From NCBI GenBank assembly GCA_049322335.1, contig JBMORL010000102.1, forward strand, positions 4,792 to 68,791: 64,000 nucleotides of DNA. The letters run 5' to 3'. This document shows positions 59,851-64,000 of the stretch, one piece after another. Numbering within the stretch: the stretch's first letter is position 1; the number at the start of each line of letters is the position of its first letter. The stretch is from JBMORL01 sp049322335 (GTDB taxonomy: Bacteria; Bacteroidota; Bacteroidia; Flavobacteriales_D; UBA2798). The translations under genes were made by a program, and so were the position numbers. The notes beneath the pieces were generated by a model. It ran no database searches, was not told the origin of the DNA, and saw only the letters and a program-made list of their open reading frames with translations.

Positions 59851-60432
59851 TTATTCCTTTTCATTTTTTCTCCTGTAACCGATTTTATTCCTTTTTACAG
59901 GTTCCGTGTGAAGTAACTTTTTCAGCGTTCTGAAAATAAGTTGTATTTCTTCACTGTGTTTTTTCAGGTTTTCATCCTGGCGGAGCAATTGTTTTTCCAG
60001 CTTTTCCAGGCGCAATAAAATATCTTTATGAGTTACTATCAACTCCCTGAATCTTGTAAAAATGCGGATGATCTGGATGTTTACATCTATAGCAGTTTCG
60101 CTGTTTAATACGCTTGACAGCATGGCTACACCTTGTTCTGTAAATGCAATAGGAAATTTTCTGACACCACCCCATCCTGAATTATTGTTCAAACTTGATA
60201 TCACAATTTGTGATTTCAAGTTCTCCCATTCGGTTGCGGATAATTGAAACATAAAATCATCCGGGAACCTTCTCAAGTTTCGTTTTACAGCCTGGTTCAG
60301 TATCCTGGTTTCAACCCCATAAAGTTCTGCCAGATCGCGGTCAATCATCACTTTTTTCCCGCGAATGTGATAAATACTATTAATGATTTTATCATCTGAA
60401 ACCGATACATGTACTGCTGAATTTTTTTTCAT
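59851..60432 (-). CDS. ORF6N domain-containing DNA-binding protein
   Basis: 193 residues from ATG 60432. ORF6N domain, the DNA-binding module first named in phage antirepressors: HIRGKKVMIDRDLAELYGVE, LNQAVKRNLRRFPDDFMFQL, FTEQGVAMLSSVLNSE, followed by a C-terminal coiled coil (HKDILLRLEKLEKQLLRQDE). Such genes occur singly in many Bacteroidota chromosomes, probably domesticated. An earlier frame start (60465) is rejected because the promoter crosses it. Confidence 0.85.
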   Translation of the reverse strand: MKKNSAVHVSVSDDKIINSIYHIRGKKVMIDRDLAELYGVETRILNQAVKRNLRRFPDDFMFQLSATEWENLKSQIVISSLNNNSGWGGVRKFPIAFTEQGVAMLSSVLNSETAIDVNIQIIRIFTRFRELIVTHKDILLRLEKLEKQLLRQDENLKKHSEEIQLIFRTLKKLLHTEPVKRNKIGYRRKNEKE

Positions 60433-60449
60433 GATCAATGAATAAACCA

Positions 60450-60480
60450 CGAAACTAATTTTCAACGTTTCAAATTCAAA
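60450..60480 (-). promoter_or_regulatory. Promoter of the ORF6N gene
   Basis: Minus-strand TTTG (60477-60480), 19 nt, then TAGTTTCG (60450-60457, 7/8). Predicted transcript start about 10 nt before ATG 60432. Confidence 0.5.
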
Positions 60481-60530
60481 ATAAAACTAAATTTTATAGT
60501 CAGGTCGAAGCTTTGGCAGCAACGAAAAAA

Positions 60531-61094
60531 TCAGCGGTTATTATAATCACTCATTGTTCTTTGCAATCCTGCAGTACAAAAACTTTTTACAATATCACAG
60601 GCAAGAGCAACTCTTGGTTCCAGGGCTTTTTGTTCTTCTTCGGCCCATGGGCTTAATACAAAATCCACTTGTCCACCTCTTGGAAATTCATTACCGATTC
60701 CAAAACGCAGGCGGGCATATTTATCGTGTCCAAGCGTTTCGTTGATATTGCGGATACCGTTATGGCCGCCATCCGAACCCGAAGGCCGCAGTCTTACTTT
60801 TCCGAAAGGCAAAGCGAGATCGTCAGTAATTACCAAAAGATTTTCAATGGGAATTTTTTCGTGTTGCAGCCAGTAACTAACGGCCTTGCCACTTAAGTTC
60901 ATAAACGTGGTGGGTTTAACGAGAACCAGTTTTTTGCCTTTGTGTTTTATTTCAGAAACAAAAGCATGACGGTCTTGTGTAAAAACAGCGTTGGACGCCT
61001 TTGCGAGGACGTCCAACACTGTAAAGCCAATATTGTGGCGTGTATTTTCGTATTCGCTGCCGATATTGCCTAAGCCGACAATTAAAAAATTCAT
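60531..61094 (-). CDS. pth: Peptidyl-tRNA hydrolase
   Basis: 187 residues. Signatures GLGNIGSEYENTRHNIGF (catalytic His), FMNLSGKAV and DDLALPFGKVRLRPSGSDGG. Releases tRNA from peptidyl-tRNA that falls off ribosomes. It is the last gene of prs-rplY-pth, 15 bp after rplY. Confidence 0.97.
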   Translation of the reverse strand: MNFLIVGLGNIGSEYENTRHNIGFTVLDVLAKASNAVFTQDRHAFVSEIKHKGKKLVLVKPTTFMNLSGKAVSYWLQHEKIPIENLLVITDDLALPFGKVRLRPSGSDGGHNGIRNINETLGHDKYARLRFGIGNEFPRGGQVDFVLSPWAEEEQKALEPRVALACDIVKSFCTAGLQRTMSDYNNR

Positions 61095-61109
61095 GCAGCG
61101 TTACTGTAT

Positions 61110-61766
61110 TTATTTTTTCTTTTCCGCAGCTTTTGCATCGGGAGTAGCCGCTTTTGCATCAGCAGCAGGAGCAGCAGTTGCAGCGGGAGTGGCAGCAGCT
61201 GTTGTAGCCACAGGCTCTTCCACGTTACGTGTTACTTTCACTGATGCAACAACAGCATCGGGCAACTCAAGAAGTTTTACGCCTTTAAGTGCAATTTCAC
61301 GTACACGGATATTGTCACCAATGTTTAAGCCTTCCACATTCAGCTCGATGGTTTCAGGAATTACATCCACAGCACCGGCAACAGCCAGCTTGCGGAAGTT
61401 CTGATACAGCTTTCCGCCTTTTTTCACTCCTTCGGGAATTCCGTTTAAACGCAAAGGAAGATTTACCTTCACATCTTTTCCGGGAAGAATTTCCAGGAAG
61501 TCAACATGGCTTACGCTGTCGGTTACAGGATGAAACTGGATGTCTTTGATAATAGCCGGAATGGTTTTCCCGTCAAGGGTTATTTCCACCTGGTATACGT
61601 TCGGGCTCCAGACAATCTTTTTCAGTTCAATTTCTGAAACGTGAAACGCAGTTTGTTCTTTACCGCCATAAACAACACATGGCACTCTTCCTTCTTTTCT
61701 CAGGGCGGAAGCATCTTTTTTCCCTACGTTCGCGCGAGGCGAACCGCTCAATGATACTTTTTTCAT
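61110..61766 (-). CDS. rplY: Ribosomal protein bL25 (CTC-type, general stress protein)
   Basis: 218 residues. N-terminal 5S rRNA-binding domain (SGSPRANVGKKDASALRKEG, RVPCVVYGG) and the longer CTC-type C-terminal domain (LRLNGIPEGVKKGGKLYQN). It ends in an Ala/Thr/Pro-Lys tail of ~35 residues, low-complexity and encoded by repetitive GCA/GCT codons. Downstream of prs by 23 bp. Confidence 0.96.
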   Translation of the reverse strand: MKKVSLSGSPRANVGKKDASALRKEGRVPCVVYGGKEQTAFHVSEIELKKIVWSPNVYQVEITLDGKTIPAIIKDIQFHPVTDSVSHVDFLEILPGKDVKVNLPLRLNGIPEGVKKGGKLYQNFRKLAVAGAVDVIPETIELNVEGLNIGDNIRVREIALKGVKLLELPDAVVASVKVTRNVEEPVATTAAATPAATAAPAADAKAATPDAKAAEKKK

Positions 61767-61789
61767 TTTTATTTGTATTTAATTATGTG

Positions 61790-62725
61790 CTATTGGATGA
61801 TAAAGTGTGAACTGATGGATTCAAAATTCTGCAGGCGACTGATTACATCTGCAAACAATCCCGAAACAGTAAGCACTTTTATTTTTTCTGATTTTTCTTT
61901 TAGAGGAATAGTATCGGTAACGATCAGTTCTTTTAATCCTGATTTCGCAATATTTTCGTATGCTTTTCCCGACAGAACAGGATGCGTACAAATAGCTCTT
62001 ACTGAATTCGCGCCTTTGTCCAGCATCATGTCGGCAGCTTTTGTTAATGTTCCGGCTGTATCACAAAGATCATCCACAATCACCACATCTTTTCCTTTCA
62101 CTTCTCCGATCACAGTCATGCTTTCTATCTCATTGGCTTTTTTTCTTTGCTTATAACAAATGGCCAGTTCGCTGTTTAAATATTTTGCATAAGCATTTGC
62201 TCTTTTTGTCCCGCCTGTATCAGGGGCAGCCATCACCAGGTTAGGAATGCTTAATTGTTGCAGGTAAGGTATAAAAACAGTTGAAGCGAATAAGTGATCC
62301 ACGGGGACTTCAAAAAATCCCTGTATCTGGTCGGCATGCAAATCCATGGTTACAATTCTGTTTACCCCTGCAGCGGTAAGCAAATTAGCCACCAGTTTTG
62401 CTCCTATGGAAACACGGGGCTTATCTTTTCTGTCCTGCCGTGCAAAACCGAAATAGGGAATAACAGCCACCACACGTTTTGCCGAAGCACGCTTTGCGGC
62501 ATCCACCATCAACAATAATTCAAAAAGATTATCACTGGGCGGAACGGTGCTTTGAATGATAAAAACATCTTTTCCACGCACGGTTTCTTCAAACGAAGGC
62601 TGAAACTCTCCGTCACTGAATACCGACACGCTGCTTTGGCCGAGTTTGGCACCATAAGCCGCGGCAATTTTGGTTGCCAGATCGATGGTGACGCGCCCTG
62701 AAAAGAATTTTACTCCTGAGTCCAT
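61790..62725 (-). CDS. prs: Ribose-phosphate pyrophosphokinase (PRPP synthase)
   Basis: 311 residues from ATG 62725; a 15-residue longer frame is rejected because the promoter lies across it. Makes PRPP from ribose-5-phosphate and ATP for nucleotide, His and Trp synthesis. Motifs: VSVFSDGEFQPSFEETVRG, VAVIPYFGFARQDRK and PRPP-binding DVVIVDDLCDTAGTL. First gene of prs-rplY-pth. Confidence 0.96.
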   Translation of the reverse strand: MDSGVKFFSGRVTIDLATKIAAAYGAKLGQSSVSVFSDGEFQPSFEETVRGKDVFIIQSTVPPSDNLFELLLMVDAAKRASAKRVVAVIPYFGFARQDRKDKPRVSIGAKLVANLLTAAGVNRIVTMDLHADQIQGFFEVPVDHLFASTVFIPYLQQLSIPNLVMAAPDTGGTKRANAYAKYLNSELAICYKQRKKANEIESMTVIGEVKGKDVVIVDDLCDTAGTLTKAADMMLDKGANSVRAICTHPVLSGKAYENIAKSGLKELIVTDTIPLKEKSEKIKVLTVSGLFADVISRLQNFESISSHFIIQ

Positions 62726-62741
62726 ATAGAAAAATGGGCTG

Positions 62742-62770
62742 CAAATATAGAAAAAAACGGCTTCTCTCAA
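62742..62770 (-). promoter_or_regulatory. Promoter of prs-rplY-pth
   Basis: Minus-strand TTG (62768-62770), 18 nt, then TATATTTG (62742-62749, exact to TAnnTTTG), 16 nt before the ATG. The -33 element lies in the loop of the terminator at 62755-62786. Confidence 0.7.
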
Positions 62771-62786
62771 GGGAAAGAAGCCGTTT
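62751..62786 (-). terminator. Rho-independent terminator of the SPFH gene
   Basis: Arms AAACGGCTTCT (62755-62765) and AGAAGCCGTTT (62776-62786), 11 bp perfect, 10-nt loop; followed on the minus strand by TTTTTTTC. It is superimposed on the prs promoter. Confidence 0.9.
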
Positions 62787-62809
62787 AGAGGGAATAAAAT
62801 CAGGAATTT

Positions 62810-63787
62810 TTAGTTGCTTTTCTTATCGTTTCCGCCCAGCGGGTTGTTTTTCTGGTCGAAAAGCCCCATTTGAGCGGCACCTGCCAGTTCGCTCATGGTC
62901 TTTTTCATGCCATCAACAGAGCCGTCCAGGAAGATCACATTTCCTCGGCCATTCTCGGCAAAATGCTTGATGGCTTCGGTCCACATGGAGAAAAGGATGA
63001 AAGAGGTATCGAGGTTAGCCTGCTGCATTTCCTTGGCGGCATACGACAAGCCTTTAGCCACCTCTTCGCGGAAGCGGGCCACAGCTTGTCCGCGGAGGAT
63101 GGCGGCTTCTTTTTCGGCTTCGGCAGCAATTTTAATAGCATTTCCATCGGCTTCGGCAGCTTTGGTTTTGGTGATTAAAAGAGCCTGTCCTTCGTTTTCG
63201 GCAGCTGCACGCAGGTTCATTGATGCCACCACTTTTGCCATCGAGCGCATTACCTCATCATCGAAAGTGATATCGTTGATCTGAAGGTCGATGAGGTGAT
63301 ACCCCCAATCCTCGAGGGTTTGGTCGACATGATGTTTTACCACTTCTACTATTTCCCTTCTCAGGATAAGAATTTCAGCTTGTTTTTTAGTGGCCACGAA
63401 TGCACGGATAGATCCCTCAACCGTTCTTACGAGGGCCTGCATAAAGTTTTTTTCATCCACGAACTTAAAAGCTACGTTCTTGATGGTTTCTTCTCTCTGG
63501 TCGAGTACCGAAAAGAGAAGCATCGAAGTAAAATTTACGTTCGCCTGGTCGATGGTTACGGCCTGGAATCCCAGTTCGCGGGAGTAGTTCTGGATAGAAA
63601 TGCGCTTATATACTTTTTCGATGAAGGGTATTTTGACATTAAGGCCGGGGAGCAATATTCTGCGGTATTTTCCGAAGATGGTAGTGATACCAATGGTTCC
63701 CTGCTGAACAGTGACAAAAGTGGAAAACAGGAGAAGGAGTCCGATGACCCCGAGGACGATTTCGGTAACATAATCTTGTGGATTCAT
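62810..63787 (-). CDS. SPFH domain (stomatin/prohibitin-like) membrane protein
   Basis: 325 residues from ATG 63787; GTG 63814 is the other possible start. One N-terminal helix (VTEIVLGVIGLLLLFSTFVTV), then the SPFH/band 7 domain (GIKIPFIEKVYKRISIQ-type region, AVTIDQANVNFTSMLLFSVL, LQINDITFDDEVMRSMAKV) and a C-terminal Ala-rich coiled coil (EAEKEAAILRGQAVARFREE). Scaffold of membrane microdomains; also called slipin. It ends at a strong terminator. Confidence 0.92.
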   Translation of the reverse strand: MNPQDYVTEIVLGVIGLLLLFSTFVTVQQGTIGITTIFGKYRRILLPGLNVKIPFIEKVYKRISIQNYSRELGFQAVTIDQANVNFTSMLLFSVLDQREETIKNVAFKFVDEKNFMQALVRTVEGSIRAFVATKKQAEILILRREIVEVVKHHVDQTLEDWGYHLIDLQINDITFDDEVMRSMAKVVASMNLRAAAENEGQALLITKTKAAEADGNAIKIAAEAEKEAAILRGQAVARFREEVAKGLSYAAKEMQQANLDTSFILFSMWTEAIKHFAENGRGNVIFLDGSVDGMKKTMSELAGAAQMGLFDQKNNPLGGNDKKSN

Positions 63788-63873
63788 AGTTGAAATGGGT
63801 TTTAATTTGGACACTAAATTGAATCAAATATTTGTGACTACCAAGAGGATACTATGAAATAAAAAAGAAATTT

Positions 63874-63904
63874 TTTGAGAATGACAGTAAAGGGTATAAA
63901 TTCG
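63874..63904 (+). promoter_or_regulatory. Promoter of tRNA-Leu
   Basis: TTTG (63874-63877), 19 nt, then TAAATTCG (63897-63904, 7/8 to TAnnTTTG), about 11 nt before the mature 5' end. Confidence 0.6.
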
Positions 63905-63915
63905 CGCTCCCTAAT

Positions 63916-63999
63916 GCCTCGATGGCGGAATTGGTAGACGCGCTGGTCTCAAACACCTGTGTCTTCACGGACATGCCGGTTCGACTCCGGCTCGAGGTA
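63916..63999 (+). tRNA. tRNA-Leu (anticodon CAA)
   Basis: 84 nt, class II tRNA. Acceptor GCCTCGA pairs with TCGAGGT (G-U at the first pair), D arm GCGGAATTGGTAGACGC, anticodon loop CTCAAAC (CAA), variable stem TGTC/GACA, T arm GCCGG-TTCGACT-CCGGC, discriminator A. The anticodon stem CTGGT/ACCTG has a T-T mismatch at 28-42. The window ends one base after the discriminator, so a CCA cannot be judged. Confidence 0.95.
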
Positions 64000-64000
64000 C

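Noticed and set aside
61118..61210. GCA/GCT-rich repetitive tract as a microsatellite or CRISPR-like array
   Set aside because: It encodes the Ala-rich tail of ribosomal protein bL25 in frame; there are no conserved direct repeats with unique spacers.

Overview
The window reads as chromosomal DNA of a member of the Bacteroidota, probably an environmental, type IX-secreting lineage of the Flavobacteriia/Sphingobacteriia kind. Support: PorZ and a PorW/SprE-type lipoprotein; two secreted proteins with T9SS C-terminal sorting domains; an atpB-E-F-H-A-G cluster without atpD/atpC; many lipoproteins; and promoters of the Bacteroidota form (TTTG then about 19 nt then TAnnTTTG) in place of sigma70 boxes. 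Two 100-N scaffolding gaps (7207-7306, 25568-25667) show a draft or metagenome assembly. I cannot place it below phylum with confidence.

Layout. 1-7164 (+): tail of a coiled-coil protein, an anti-sigma-type ATPase, ybeY, mnmG bracketed by two parS sites, a methyltransferase, porZ and recO. 7165-12148: a gap in palindromic repeats, a sugar-dehydrogenase-like T9SS cargo, a BNR-repeat T9SS cargo, an amino-acid permease, and a 290-bp mosaic of hairpins. 12149-18288 (-): bactofilin, AtpZ, an AtpI-like protein and the F1Fo ATP synthase genes. 18744-24799: a possible papain-fold lipoprotein, PorW, and the divergent M23 peptidase and GH3-like genes. 24922-29462 (+): membrane protein, VWA protein, acpP-fabF-rnc. 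29454-37251: beta-barrel protein, caspase-like lipoprotein, dusB, CPBP protease, and an ExbB/ExbD operon. 37415-42180: tRNA-Ser, ansA, tatD, a heptosyltransferase-type GT9, thioesterase and RidA. 42409-49507: two lipoproteins with a BaiN-like flavoprotein, a Crp/Fnr regulator and a large AsmA protein. 49523-59848: ParE toxin-antitoxin pair, histidine kinase, hemW, a 1025-residue MORN-repeat protein, cyclase, Lrp regulator and an RlmI-like methyltransferase. 59851-64000: ORF6N protein, prs-rplY-pth operon, SPFH protein, tRNA-Leu.

How the genes relate. Most of the window is housekeeping: tRNA modification, repair, ATP synthesis, fatty acid synthesis and PRPP/translation. The T9SS thread is PorZ and PorW with two likely cargo proteins. 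ExbB/ExbD would energise outer-membrane transport. The signals not explained by gene annotation are non-coding: the parS pair around mnmG, a strong terminator inside the atp operon just after atpE, a terminator superimposed on the prs promoter, -7 elements a few bases from start codons (candidate leaderless mRNAs), and families of short palindromic and dispersed repeats.
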